Shown piece by piece: positions 52,499-61,149 of a DNA stretch of 64,000 bases. The first letter of the stretch is position 1, and each line of letters opens with the position of its first letter. This DNA comes from Paenibacillus prosopidis (lineage in GTDB: Bacteria > Bacillota > Bacilli > Paenibacillales > Paenibacillaceae). Location: NCBI RefSeq assembly GCF_003337375.1, contig NZ_QPJD01000005.1, positions 357,599 through 421,598 of the forward strand, given 5' to 3'. The position numbers and the translations under genes are program-made. Below the pieces are notes generated by a model. It had not been told where the DNA came from, did not search any database, and saw nothing but the letters and a program-made list of their open reading frames with translations.

Positions 52499-52879
52499 TT
52501 ACGATTTCTTATCACGCAAAGGATACTCTTCTTTGATAGTCCAATTCTTAAACTGCAAAAATCTTACAGTGTTGAGTGTTATTGATAACAATACTAATCC
52601 TCCAATCAAGATAAATAATGTTGCATTAGCACTTTCATTTCTGAATGCTTCAAAACCGTTCATAAACAACGGAACAACTATAACTAATCCTGCAAATATG
52701 TATATGTATCTTCTGAATTTTGATTTATTTATTTTTTCCATATAGTGGTGGTAGCATGTTTTGCATATTACTGTCTTCCTTTTGCCGACCAGCATTAAGC
52801 ACTCGTTACAATAATCTTTACTGCAAAATGGACAGCTTTTTTCGTGTTCTATGTTTTTATGAACAAAACATGATTTCAT
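52499..52879 (-). CDS. Cys-rich zinc-binding-like membrane protein
   Basis: A 126-residue protein. Residues 1-45 hold eight Cys and several His in B-box-like spacing (SCFVHKNIEHEKSCPFCSKDYC, CLMLV, VICKTCYHH), suggesting one or two zinc sites in the cytoplasm. Two hydrophobic helices at about 58-77 and 87-107 follow (YIYIFAGLVIVVPLFMNGFEAF, TLFILIGGLVLLSITLN), then a short charged tail. Not recognised further. AAAGGGG lies before ATG 52879. It is bordered by a gene fragment and repeat copy C. Confidence 0.72.
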   Translation of the reverse strand: MKSCFVHKNIEHEKSCPFCSKDYCNECLMLVGKRKTVICKTCYHHYMEKINKSKFRRYIYIFAGLVIVVPLFMNGFEAFRNESANATLFILIGGLVLLSITLNTVRFLQFKNWTIKEEYPLRDKKS

Positions 52880-52960
52880 TTAAATATCCCCTTTAATGTT
52901 CACATACAGTAATCATTCATCAAGAATATGTTACTACATAAAGGTATTAACAAGAAGGTG

Positions 52961-53028
52961 TTTACTGAACAGGCTGCCAATCGGTAGCCTGTTATCATTG
53001 AACTATGTACCCTTACCGTTAGCTTAAT
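52961..53028 (+). repeat. hairpin-plus-tail repeat, copy C
   Basis: Stem AACAGGCTGCC / GGTAGCCTGTT, then ATCATTGA, then the tail ACTATGTACCCTTACCGTTA with GCTTAAT. The rest of 52880-53157 has only a short inverted repeat TTCAACTAT/ATAGTTGAA at about 53073-53096. Confidence 0.65.
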
Positions 53029-53157
53029 AAAAAGAACAGGCTAACGCAGTACTTGCCCATCCATGTGTTATTCAACTATTACCTGATAGTTGAACATTGG
53101 TTGGCCCTTCCTCTATAATTTACCTTTTACCTAACTAAATCTATAATTAAAACAAAA

Positions 53158-53583
53158 GTGGACTGGGGGCCGAACACGCTTGACGACACACGAGCATTCA
53201 TCGAGAACGTTATTGCCTCTCAAAGTGAGTATCCAAGAAATCAATTTACGGTTGCAATTGTGGTCAAAGAATCAAATTCGTTAATTGGAGCGAGCAGTAT
53301 AATCAAGAAAGAAGTATTACAAGGTGAAGTGGGTTACGTCCTGAATCGAGACTATTGGGATCATGGTTTTGCCCCCGAGGCTGCTAAGGCTATGCTGAAC
53401 TTCGGTTTTAAAGAACTGAAACTTCATCGCATATGTGCTACTTGCAGACCTGAAAACAAGGGCTCCTTTCGTGTAATGGAGAAACTCGGTATGCGCAAAG
53501 AAGGTCACTTCCGTGAACATCTATTTTTCAAAGAGAAATGGCACGATTCGTTTCTATATAGTATTTTGTCTTCGGAATATTAG
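53158..53583 (+). pseudogene. 5'-truncated RimJ/RimL-type acetyltransferase
   Basis: The open frame starts with a GTG lacking a ribosome binding site and reads DWGPNTLDDTRAFIENV, which corresponds to about residue 45 of complete RimJ/RimL proteins; the first beta strand and helices are absent. The acetyl-CoA part is intact: VGYVLNRDYWDHGFAPEAAKAML, HRICATCRPENKGSFRVMEKLGMRKEGH. It ends normally at 53583. Probably non-functional unless an unusual start is used. Confidence 0.7.
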
Positions 53584-53642
53584 TCTGAAGTAGCATTTCT
53601 GTAGCAAGAATTAATCACATTCTTTATGGAGTATTCTGCCAG

Positions 53643-53714
53643 TTACTTCAATGAGCATCAAAAAGGAGCTGTCCTCGCGGCAGCTCCCCCACTATCGTTC
53701 CCCGTTAGCTCAAT
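53643..53714 (+). repeat. hairpin-plus-tail repeat, copy A
   Basis: ACTTCAATGAGCATCAAAAA, stem GGAGCTG / CAGCTCC (with further pairing), then ACTATCGTTCCCCGTTAGCT and CAAT at 53691-53714. Nearly identical to copy B at 60204-60276 over the whole 70 bp. Confidence 0.8.
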
Positions 53715-53788
53715 TCGATGTTGCTCTTGTTCTTACTTCAAATAAATGCTGCAATCCAAACCATAACCAAACGTTCTTCTCGATATCG

Positions 53789-54301
53789 TTATATCTTCCT
53801 TGCTTTATTATAATGTATACCATAGATGCAAAGCGATTTCCCATTTTTAATAATTTCTCTTTCAAATTTCATGCCATTTTTCTCGGCTACTCGTATGGAT
53901 GAAATATTCCTCTTGTCAATTTGTGAAACCAAGTGTTCATATCCAAGTGAATTAAAACCATAGTCTTTGCAGGCAATCGCACACTCTGATGCTAATCCTT
54001 GCCCCCAATGTTTTCTGAGAAACAGATAACCAACTTCAATTTCTAGTTCATCCTCAATGATTTGTGGAATTAAACCACATTGACCTACAAATTGTCAGTT
54101 TGCTTTAAGTTCTGCTATCCATAAACCAATGCCATGATTTGCATAGTTATTTTGTGTCCATTCAATCCATTTCAGTGTTTCATCTCTACTTTTAGTTGAA
54201 CGATAATATGTCATTGCAACTGGATCAGAGAAGATTTGCAACAAATTATCAGTGTCACTTTGCGCTGATCCCCCAATCGGAATTATATATACTTGATTCG
54301 T
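53789..54301 (-). pseudogene. GNAT acetyltransferase pseudogene (in-frame stop, lost start)
   Basis: A 171-codon frame reads NQVYIIPIGGSAQSDTDNLL... WIAELKAN-stop-QFVGQCGL... EVGYLFLRKHWGQGLASECAIACKDYGF... NISSIRVAEKNGMKFERE, a clear RimJ/RimL-type acetyltransferase. It is interrupted by TGA about 100 codons before the end. At the expected start position the codon is ACG instead of ATG, five or six bases after GAGGTGG. Both lesions look like single substitutions. This gene is not in the open-frame list because of the stop. Confidence 0.85.
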
Positions 54302-54351
54302 GAGGCCACCTCATTTGGATTGGAAAGCACGCTGCTGAGTACGATAAACAA

Positions 54352-54963
54352 TCAAGAAACCCGATAAGAGCGTTGTCGGTTATTCATTTTACATAATGCT
54401 TCAGTGGAATGGTCGTCAAGCCGTTTCCGAACTTCCGAAAATGGGAGTTTAGAGAAGGAAGATACCATCATTCTGAATGTTGGCTTTGGCATAAGGGTAT
54501 TCATCGCCGCAAGTATCTTCCATGTTCTTTTTTCGGTTTCGGGCTTGAAAATACGCTTCGCTATTTTGTATTCCTTATCCTCAGGTACATGCCACGGCTT
54601 TGTAACCGCACACTGAAGCGTGAGACTGACAACCCGATCAGGAAACATGGAGGAAAATGCGATTCCGGTAGGTCCCCCTGCTGAAACTGTGATAACATGG
54701 ACTTTCTCGATGGTAAGATGATCCAATAATAATTTATAAATGTGGCAGGCTTCTCCCAAATCCGTAGTCGGGGATGTATGGCCGTATCCTGCGCGAGAAG
54801 GAGTAATAATGGAATATCCTGAAGTTAGCAATCTCTGATAACCGAATCCCTCATGACAGCTCGAATGGCCGCCATGGAATAGTAATATAGGGACTCCTTT
54901 TCCGATAACCGAATATTCTAAGTTAGTATCTCCGGAATTGAATATGCCAATTTCCCGGTTCAA
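54352..54963 (-). CDS. alpha/beta hydrolase, C-terminally truncated
   Basis: 203 residues matching the first two thirds of an alpha/beta hydrolase: ILLFHGGHSSCHEGFGYQRL oxyanion region, SRAGYGHTSP, and nucleophile elbow VITVSAGGPTGIAFSSMFPDRV. Typical members have 270-300 residues with a late Asp and His; here the frame ends at NNRQRSYRVS, and the catalytic His and probably Asp are missing. The next 50 bp run into the GNAT pseudogene. Likely inactive. AGAGGTGAGATC precedes ATG 54963. Confidence 0.7.
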   Translation of the reverse strand: MNREIGIFNSGDTNLEYSVIGKGVPILLFHGGHSSCHEGFGYQRLLTSGYSIITPSRAGYGHTSPTTDLGEACHIYKLLLDHLTIEKVHVITVSAGGPTGIAFSSMFPDRVVSLTLQCAVTKPWHVPEDKEYKIAKRIFKPETEKRTWKILAAMNTLMPKPTFRMMVSSFSKLPFSEVRKRLDDHSTEALCKMNNRQRSYRVS

Positions 54964-55065
54964 GAGATCTCACCTCTCTAAATGTACTTCTTTATGAAAT
55001 GAGGTTACATAATTTTTCACCGAAATGAATGAAGAAACGATAAGGGTGCTCCCGAAGGATCCGCC

Positions 55066-56217
55066 TCAGCTATGATCTCGCATTTCACTCTGCTCACGCA
55101 GGATCATCTTCAACAAGAAGGGTGTGACCAAAGTCGTCAAGATCACCACAATGACTAATACCGTGAAGTAATCGCGATTTAATAGTCCGCTTTCCAGTCC
55201 AATTGTCGCGATAATCAAGGCCACTTCCCCGCGTGATACCATCCCTGATCCAATTCCTAACGAGGAACGAGTCGAGAATCCCGTCAGTCTTGCTCCTAAT
55301 CCAGCTCCGACCAACTTGGTGAGAATAGCAATGACGGTTAGAATTGCGATCAAACCCAGTTGATCCTCCAAACCTTGAAACGATACAGTAAAACCGACAC
55401 TAACGAAAAAGATGGGCACGAAAATGGCATAGGCGATCGGCTCCAGTTTATGTTCGACTTCTTCTTTATACGTAGTTTGGGAAACTGCCAATCCTGCTGC
55501 GAATGCACCGATAATACCAGCAACACCTAACTCTTCAGCGACAAAAGCCAGGAAAAAACAGACGATTAATCCAGCGCTTATAACAGATTCCGTTACACGG
55601 AGCGGCGCCAACCATTTCATCAACCACTTTGCGCCCTTCCATATCATCAAACCGGCTACAACGAAAAAGATAAATTTTTTACTGATGACAAGAGTCAGAT
55701 TGACTTCTTCTCCCCCAAAAATACTCATGACGAACGCAAGGAGAATCACTACAATGATATCGTCGAGTATCGCAGCACCTAATATCGTGGTACTTTCGCG
55801 GCTCTTCAGCAGTTTGAGTTCCTTTAATGATTGAACCGATATGCTGACCGATGTCGCAGACAAAAGCAAACCTAAAAAGATGGCGTGAGAGGTCTCCATT
55901 CCTATTGCAGAACCAATCCAATAACCACCAAAAAAGGGGAGTAGGATACCGCCTAGAGCTACTGCAGTCGAGGATTTGTATGAACGTTTTAATTCGTTGA
56001 TGTCTGTCTCTAGACCGGCAATAAACATTAACAGAAGCACTCCGATTTCGCTTAGTTCATCGATGATTTCCGAGTTTTCTACCCACCCTAACAAAGCAGG
56101 CCCGATTATTACTCCAATTACCAACTTTCCAACAACTGCTGGCTGCCCCAATCGCACGAAGAGATCACCGGCGAGTTTTGTTGCAAACAGAATGATGAGA
56201 ATCGTTATAAAAAACAT
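55066..56217 (-). CDS. CPA2-family cation:proton antiporter (GerN-like)
   Basis: A 383-residue integral membrane antiporter of 12 or so helices. Family marks: LGQPAVVGKLVIGVIIGPALLGW, LLLMFIAGLETDINEL, FLGLLLSATSVSISVQSL, ILGAAILDDIIVVILLAF (ion-binding Asp pair), IIGAFAAGLAVSQT and GMVSRGEVALIIA. Size matches GerN of B. cereus, a spore-germination Na+/H+-K+ antiporter, but lacks a C-terminal TrkA-N domain as KefB has. ATG 56217 follows GGAGGG. Intact, unlike its neighbours. Confidence 0.9.
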   Translation of the reverse strand: MFFITILIILFATKLAGDLFVRLGQPAVVGKLVIGVIIGPALLGWVENSEIIDELSEIGVLLLMFIAGLETDINELKRSYKSSTAVALGGILLPFFGGYWIGSAIGMETSHAIFLGLLLSATSVSISVQSLKELKLLKSRESTTILGAAILDDIIVVILLAFVMSIFGGEEVNLTLVISKKFIFFVVAGLMIWKGAKWLMKWLAPLRVTESVISAGLIVCFFLAFVAEELGVAGIIGAFAAGLAVSQTTYKEEVEHKLEPIAYAIFVPIFFVSVGFTVSFQGLEDQLGLIAILTVIAILTKLVGAGLGARLTGFSTRSSLGIGSGMVSRGEVALIIATIGLESGLLNRDYFTVLVIVVILTTLVTPFLLKMILREQSEMRDHS

Positions 56218-56447
56218 GTTATCCCTCCGTTTAATGATGAAGATGTTGATAATTTGCCCAAAAAAGACAAAAGGAACCCGCTGGTGTGCAGGCTCCTCCA
56301 TTTAATACCGATATTCAATTCTTCCCATCGATGGTCGCTTATTACGATATCATGTTCTATGCAACATTTGCAACATCAATATTGGATTAGGATGAAGATT
56401 CTTATTTACTCACCCTAATTAGAATAGTATTAACTATTAAACTATCC

Positions 56448-56501
56448 TGCCAGTTCAATGAATGCAGCCAATTGGAATGGCTCACGTACCCGTTAGCATA
56501 G
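56448..56501 (+). repeat. hairpin-plus-tail repeat, copy D
   Basis: GCCAGTTCAATGAATGC, short stem AGCCA / TGGCT, then CACGTACCCGTTAGCATAG. The ACTATC part of the tail is missing. The preceding gap 56218-56447 shows nothing else. Confidence 0.55.
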
Positions 56502-56504
56502 TTC

Positions 56505-56858
56505 TCAATTCACCTCGGGTCTCAGTTCCACCACTTCAGCAGTTCCATTCCAATCGACTCGCATCTTAATTAAGGAATCTTCGGCAGCAAAGGAACCATT
56601 CCCCCAAGAAGAACCCAAATAATATATACCAGTTTTTTTGATTCGCCATTGGACAAAGTGTGACTTCCACTTCCGCTTCCAACGCCTTCTGTAGTGTACG
56701 AGTAACTTAGCTCTCCTTTGGGTCATGGATTCTGTCCAATGTACTTTAATAACATCCTAGATATTATGGTTATCATAATCTTTTGTACACGACATAAACT
56801 GCTGCCCAGCTATCACTATGTCCCTTGTACTCATAGAGAAAGTCTATATTTTTAACAT
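56505..56858 (-). pseudogene. frameshifted small protein gene
   Basis: Three frames must be joined to read VKNIDFLYEYKGHSDSWAAV YVVYKR..., then YTTEGVGSGSGSHTLSNGESKK..., then TGIYYLGSSWGNGSFAAEDSLIKMRVDWNGTAEVVELRPEVN. The composition resembles small exported proteins of bacilli with an N-terminal helix, though no signal peptide is left. A 73-codon frame (56505-56726) covers only its 3' part. No clear start codon remains. Confidence 0.55.
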
Positions 56859-56924
56859 TATAAATTTCGAGAACTCATTTTTCTCAATACCGTTATAATA
56901 ATTATTTTTCGTTGTACAACCATT

Positions 56925-56984
56925 AAAAAATGGAGCATCTACACAGCGGTAGCATGCTCCACTATCGTACCCGATAACATTAAT
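56925..56984 (+). repeat. hairpin-plus-tail repeat, copy F
   Basis: Stem TGGAGCAT / ATGCTCCA, tail ACTATCGTACCCGATAACAT and TAAT at 56961-56984. The tail carries GATAAC instead of GTTAGC. Lies in the gap between a pseudogene and the MmyB-type regulator gene. Confidence 0.6.
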
Positions 56985-57054
56985 GATTTCCGAGAATACT
57001 TGGTACCCCATTGATCAAGTAGTAATCGCTCCATCGTTAGTAACGACATCCACT

Positions 57055-57882
57055 TCAGCCGGAGGCAAAATAACGTGCTAGCTTATCACGTGTATCCTTA
57101 AACGGGGGGTAAATCATCATTTTGACATCGGGATCGCTGAGGACTTGCAGCGTCATATGCTCAAATTCCAAACGTCCTAGTACCGGATGCTCAATCTCTA
57201 TGTAACCGTCAAGCACGCTGCGCGCGTCGTGCTCTAGCCACCAAAGGCAAAAATCAGGGCTAACCTGCTTCAAGTCCTCAATCAGTTGATCGAACGAGGG
57301 ATCCTTCAAATAGCGGGCTCTTGCCGTATGGAATTCCGCCACCACGCCCCCCGCCATTTGCTGCCACGCCCGGAAACGCTCCTTGATGATCGGACTCGTG
57401 AAGAAATGCCAAAGCAGATTAAGGTCATGCGGCGGATTCGGATGAGATATGGCGAAAACCTCCTCGGCCGCTTTATTCCACGTCAGGTAGTCCCACCGGT
57501 AGCCGATTACGTAGGCCGGAGTTGGGCTCAATTCGTCGATCACCTGCTGATATAGAGGACGGACGGTTCTGTCCGCAGGAGCCGATTGAGGAGGGAGCGC
57601 TTGTCCGGATAAAGAAAATAGATGTCGCCGTTCATCGCGAGTCAGCTTTAGCGCTTCAGACAGGCTTTCCAGCACTTGCGGCGAGGGATTGATATCGCGC
57701 CCTTGTTCCAGCCATGTATACCAGGAAACCCCGACATGGGCCAGCTGAGCAACTTCTTCCCTGCGTAACCCCGGCTTCCTGCGCTGACCGTAAGATGGAA
57801 GCCCCACCTCATCCGGTGATAATCCGGATCGCCGCTTGCGCAAAAAATCACCGAGGAGCTTACGGCGCTCGCTATCGTTCAT
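57055..57882 (-). CDS. XRE-family regulator with MmyB-like ligand-binding domain
   Basis: A 275-residue regulator. The N-terminal helix-turn-helix includes RRKPGLRREEVAQLAHVGVSWYTWLEQGRDINPS, and the C-terminal MmyB-like domain has VIDELSPTPAYVIGYRWDYLTWNKAA, WHFFTS and EHMTLQVLSDPDVKMMIYPP. Such proteins usually repress a divergent enzyme gene; here the divergent gene is the MBL-fold hydrolase, with 155 bp in between. ATG 57882 follows AGGAGG. Confidence 0.9.
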   Translation of the reverse strand: MNDSERRKLLGDFLRKRRSGLSPDEVGLPSYGQRRKPGLRREEVAQLAHVGVSWYTWLEQGRDINPSPQVLESLSEALKLTRDERRHLFSLSGQALPPQSAPADRTVRPLYQQVIDELSPTPAYVIGYRWDYLTWNKAAEEVFAISHPNPPHDLNLLWHFFTSPIIKERFRAWQQMAGGVVAEFHTARARYLKDPSFDQLIEDLKQVSPDFCLWWLEHDARSVLDGYIEIEHPVLGRLEFEHMTLQVLSDPDVKMMIYPPFKDTRDKLARYFASG

Positions 57883-58037
57883 TTCAATTCCTCCTAACTG
57901 TGACTGAGAGACCTATGATCAAGCAGCCCACGTTCCGCCTGCACAATCCCTTTATAATTCAATATAGCAAGCACATCATAACGGATTCAACAACGATGAG
58001 GAACACAGCTTAAAAAAAATACAAAGGAGTCGATTCT

Positions 58038-58961
58038 ATGCCTATGGATTTGTTTGGCGAAAATCCGGATGAACGATCTGCCGGAGTTTATCGTTTATCA
58101 ATCGGGCATTTTACATGCCTCGTGATAAATGACGAGGTTGGTTACACCTTGCCCACGTCCCTCATTACCAATGCGACCCGTGAGGAGGTGTCCGCCGCTC
58201 TTAGCGCGCATGCATTACCTGCCGACCAGGTCCCTATGCAAATCAGCGCGGTATACATCCATAACGGAGAGCGTCAAATTCTTATCGATACAGGGTTAGG
58301 ACATTTGCCCGGACCTGGTGGCAGCGTGGATTACGTCGGTAAGATTCGTTCGAATTTGCAGGCGTTCGGCATAGCCCCTGAAGCAATCGATACGATCATT
58401 CTCTCCCACGCTCATAGCGATCATTTAGGCGGCATCTTTGACGAAGAGGGACAGTTTTCTTATCCAAATGCCCGGTATGTGCTGACGCAATCAGAGTGGA
58501 GATTTTGGATGGAACAGCCTGATTTAAGCTCTCTTGCCTTTCCTGAGACCTTTAAGCAAAGAACGATACAGTCAACTCAAAAAATGCTCACCCGCCTTGA
58601 GCCGAAAATGACCTTGATCGAAGACGAAAAAGAGATATTTCCAGGAATTGCTGCAGTTCCTGCGAAAGGAGAAACGCCGGGGCACAGCGCATTCCTTGTT
58701 ACCTCTGGCGGAGAGTCGCTGCTTGTCGTCGGAGACGCTTGGCCACACTATAAATTGACCTTGGAACACCCCGATTGGCTTACCGTATTCGATCTGGACC
58801 CGGGGCAAACCGTTCGAACCCGGCACTCGCTGCTCAACCGTGCAGCCGATGAAAAGCTGCTTGTACATGCATATCATTTTCCATGGCCAAGCTTGGGACG
58901 CGTCGTAATAAGTGGGAAGAATTGGGCATGGGAGCCTATCCACGGTGAAGCTCTTTTGTAG
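58038..58961 (+). CDS. MBL-fold metallo-hydrolase
   Basis: A 307-residue metallo-beta-lactamase-fold hydrolase: RQILIDTGLGHL, the zinc motif LSHAHSDHLGG, TPGHSAFLVTSGGESLLVVGDAWPH and the last His in LVHAYHFPWPSLGRV. Similar to quorum-quenching or Gumhydrolase-type lactonase-like MBL proteins, but substrate is not predictable. AAAGGAG precedes ATG 58038. Divergent from the MmyB-type regulator that probably controls it. Confidence 0.9.
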   Translation: MPMDLFGENPDERSAGVYRLSIGHFTCLVINDEVGYTLPTSLITNATREEVSAALSAHALPADQVPMQISAVYIHNGERQILIDTGLGHLPGPGGSVDYVGKIRSNLQAFGIAPEAIDTIILSHAHSDHLGGIFDEEGQFSYPNARYVLTQSEWRFWMEQPDLSSLAFPETFKQRTIQSTQKMLTRLEPKMTLIEDEKEIFPGIAAVPAKGETPGHSAFLVTSGGESLLVVGDAWPHYKLTLEHPDWLTVFDLDPGQTVRTRHSLLNRAADEKLLVHAYHFPWPSLGRVVISGKNWAWEPIHGEALL

Positions 58962-59309
58962 AAGAGAGCTTTTGTTGCTTTAGTCGTCCAGTACCGAGTT
59001 GCAGTGCCTTCGCGCGTGCCGCATTGTGCCGTGCCCAGACGCGGATCGTTTATTTTTATGCAGTTTCCGCAATTCCTCGTTCCGAATATTACTGCCCGAT
59101 AGCTTAAATGAGGTTGCCCGTCCCGCGGTAGCCTCATGGTGTTGGTTTGGAACTATCGTACCCGTTAGCTTAACAAGGTCGAAGTGATATACTGCATTTT
59201 ATCCATTTAATTTCTTAAACCCACAGAAGTCAAACAATGCATATAAAATCTCTAAGCTGCGCAATGGTGAAGCTTCTATTTCTTCTTGTTCCAAAATATC
59301 TAGTGCTAT
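58962..59309. other. intergenic stretch, repeat copy E only
   Basis: This 348-bp gap contains copy E (59096-59174). The remaining bases give no gene-like frame with a ribosome binding site. Confidence 0.5.
59096..59174 (+). repeat. hairpin-plus-tail repeat, copy E
   Basis: CCGATAGCTTAAATGAGG at the left, stem ATGAGG / CCTCAT, spacer, tail ACTATCGTACCCGTTAGCTT and AAC at 59152-59174. Left and right ends are direct repeats (CCGATAGCTTAA versus CCGTTAGCTTAA), the clearest case in the window. Confidence 0.75.
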
Positions 59310-60095
59310 TCACGCATCACGATGTGTTTTATTGAAGAAACCGTTTTCCAGACCAAAACAACCTTTTCCGATTGCGTAGCCGAAAGCAATACACCTATTA
59401 CGTTTTATGCTTGTGGGGTTGCCTGCCGACTTCTTCCATGCCCACAACTTAGATAGTTCGACTATATAATTACAATCATCATAGAACCAGTCGTGGTCCC
59501 ATGTGAAAAAGCCATTTAAACTTAGATCTTTAAGAAGGTCTCGAACTACAAAGGCATAATTTGAACCGTTTGTCAGGTCATATCCCATTCTATTTCGAAT
59601 TGTAGGTAAATGAAGTACAACTGGTTTTACAAATAGAGGGTCGGAATTCCAAAAGCCGTAATCACACTTTAAAGAGTTATCTGGAAGGTATAATATTTCT
59701 TTTATCACATCACTTTCACTAACTACAGGAAAGTCTGTAATTTCCCGTATGGGCTTATTTCTTATTACATCTTGGTATGCATCCCAATAGCCGCTTTCAT
59801 CATCTATTTTAAGTTTTTTGAAATGCGGCTTGATTTCAAAAAACAATTTGACAACTTGTTCATGAATTTCCGTAGGTGCATAACCAGTCTTTGTACAACC
59901 TGAAAACTTCAACTTATCGTTAAAAACAAATGATAACGATTCACATTTAGGGTGTGGAATTACAATTATATTATTTTTATCTATCGCATCAATCTTCCAA
60001 TTGTTTTCATTTGAGTACAGTTCTACTCGACTGAGTATGCTACTTACGCTTTCAGGTGATGATGCAGCACCTTCGTAATGAATTGATAAACCCAA
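59310..60095 (-). CDS. hypothetical protein, 261 aa
   Basis: An acidic, Tyr/Trp/Asp-rich soluble protein (LGLSIHYEGAASSPESVSSIL...) with no recognised domain, signal or membrane segment. TTG 60095 is seven bases after GGGAGGT; the frame extends to 60119. Several features such as YFGFWNSDPLFV-like aromatic blocks and an overall shape without catalytic motif recall immunity or toxin-associated proteins in accessory regions, but no toxin is adjacent, so no function is claimed. Bounded by repeat copies E and B. Confidence 0.72.
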   Translation of the reverse strand: MGLSIHYEGAASSPESVSSILSRVELYSNENNWKIDAIDKNNIIVIPHPKCESLSFVFNDKLKFSGCTKTGYAPTEIHEQVVKLFFEIKPHFKKLKIDDESGYWDAYQDVIRNKPIREITDFPVVSESDVIKEILYLPDNSLKCDYGFWNSDPLFVKPVVLHLPTIRNRMGYDLTNGSNYAFVVRDLLKDLSLNGFFTWDHDWFYDDCNYIVELSKLWAWKKSAGNPTSIKRNRCIAFGYAIGKGCFGLENGFFNKTHRDA

Positions 60096-60203
60096 TTTTA
60101 AGACCTCCCGAATAACCACATTTCAATAAACTCGACTATTTTCACCGCCAATTATTCCATAGATTTGGACGCAAAAAATAAGCAAATGTTGCGCTAATCT
60201 GTC

Positions 60204-60276
60204 CGTTACTTCAATGAGCATCAAAAAGGAGCTGTCCTCGCGACAGCTCCCCCACTATCGTACCCGTTAGCTTAAT
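60204..60276 (+). repeat. hairpin-plus-tail repeat, copy B
   Basis: CCGTTACTTCAATGAGCATC, stem GGAGCTGTC / GACAGCTCC around CTCGC, tail ACTATCGTACCCGTTAGCTT and AAT at 60254-60276. Left and right ends are again direct-repeat-like (CCGTTACTTCAAT, CCGTTAGCTTAAT). Confidence 0.8.
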
Positions 60277-60358
60277 CGCGGATAAAGTTTTCACTAACCA
60301 ATATCATCTTCAAACCCTGCTCCCAGGAAATAACAAAAGGACGATATTCCCACAGAAA

Positions 60359-60559
60359 CTAAGGTTGTAAAGAGAACAAAGGGGTATATTTCAAAAGGGT
60401 TGTAAACGAACAGTAGAAGCCAATCGTTATCTGATTCCGAACCTTCGTAATGAACCTTCCCTTCCCTACATAACCCAAAATAAGCCCCCTAGTAGTCGCC
60501 CATAGCCTGAAACTTTCAGGAATTACAAACGTTTGGTTAATTTTGTAATTTAACCCCAA
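60359..60559 (-). CDS. possible protein fragment, 66 codons
   Basis: A frame reading MGLNYKINQTFVIPESFRLW ... LGYVGKGRFITKVRNQITIGFYCSF... ending SLQP. It has consistent amphipathic, conserved-looking composition but its TTG start has no ribosome binding site, so it is more probably the remnant of a gene than an intact one. No family named. The stretch 60560-60869 shows nothing further. Confidence 0.35.
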   Translation of the reverse strand: MGLNYKINQTFVIPESFRLWATTRGLILGYVGKGRFITKVRNQITIGFYCSFTTLLKYTPLFSLQP

Positions 60560-60869
60560 AAGGAGTATTCAATACGAATATATTGTAGTATATTGTTATT
60601 CAAATTGAATAACCTTCCTCATTTTTACCGAAAGAAACAACATAGACATGAATTCCCGTAAGGGCCTCAGATAACGATCTTTCGGTATTCTGCTGAATGT
60701 TATTCTTTTCAGACCCTGCCTTCTCAACTACACCATGTTTTACTGTCAATTCGACACAACAAGGGGGTGTTTAATCAAAACAAGTTTAAAACGAAATACC
60801 GATGGATAGTCAACAAACACGAACCGCTTTGATCTGCTTTGAAACCCTTCACAAACGTGGAATCAGTCG

Positions 60870-61086
60870 AGGTATGCAAGAGATGAAATCTCCATTGATC
60901 AGCTGGGCCCAGACGGATCGGTGGTGTACACGGTGCGCTACGGGAAGTTGAATTACACCAAAACGTACCTTTATTCATCAATCGGATAAACATGTGCGTG
61001 TGTCCAGCGGTACAGAGTTCCAATACCGGAATGGCGTCTGGTACCGGATGACTAGCAATTCGTTGTTCACCATTCAAGTGCAATGA
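60870..61086 (+). pseudogene. remnant of a secreted or cell-wall protein gene
   Basis: Frame 1 reads RYARDEISIDQLGPDGSVVY then TVRYGKLNYTKTYLYSSIG and a stop. After a one-base shift, VRVSSGTEFQYRNGVWYRMT SNSLFTIQVQ (then stop) follows at 60990-61086. Together they look like the beta-rich C-terminal part of one protein. No start codon or binding site is found. It lies 60 bp upstream of the RCC1-repeat gene in the same direction. Confidence 0.5.
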
Positions 61087-61149
61087 GTACATTCATAGAT
61101 TTTCGTAATATGGTAGATTCAAGGTAAAAAATAATGGGAGTGAAGATTG

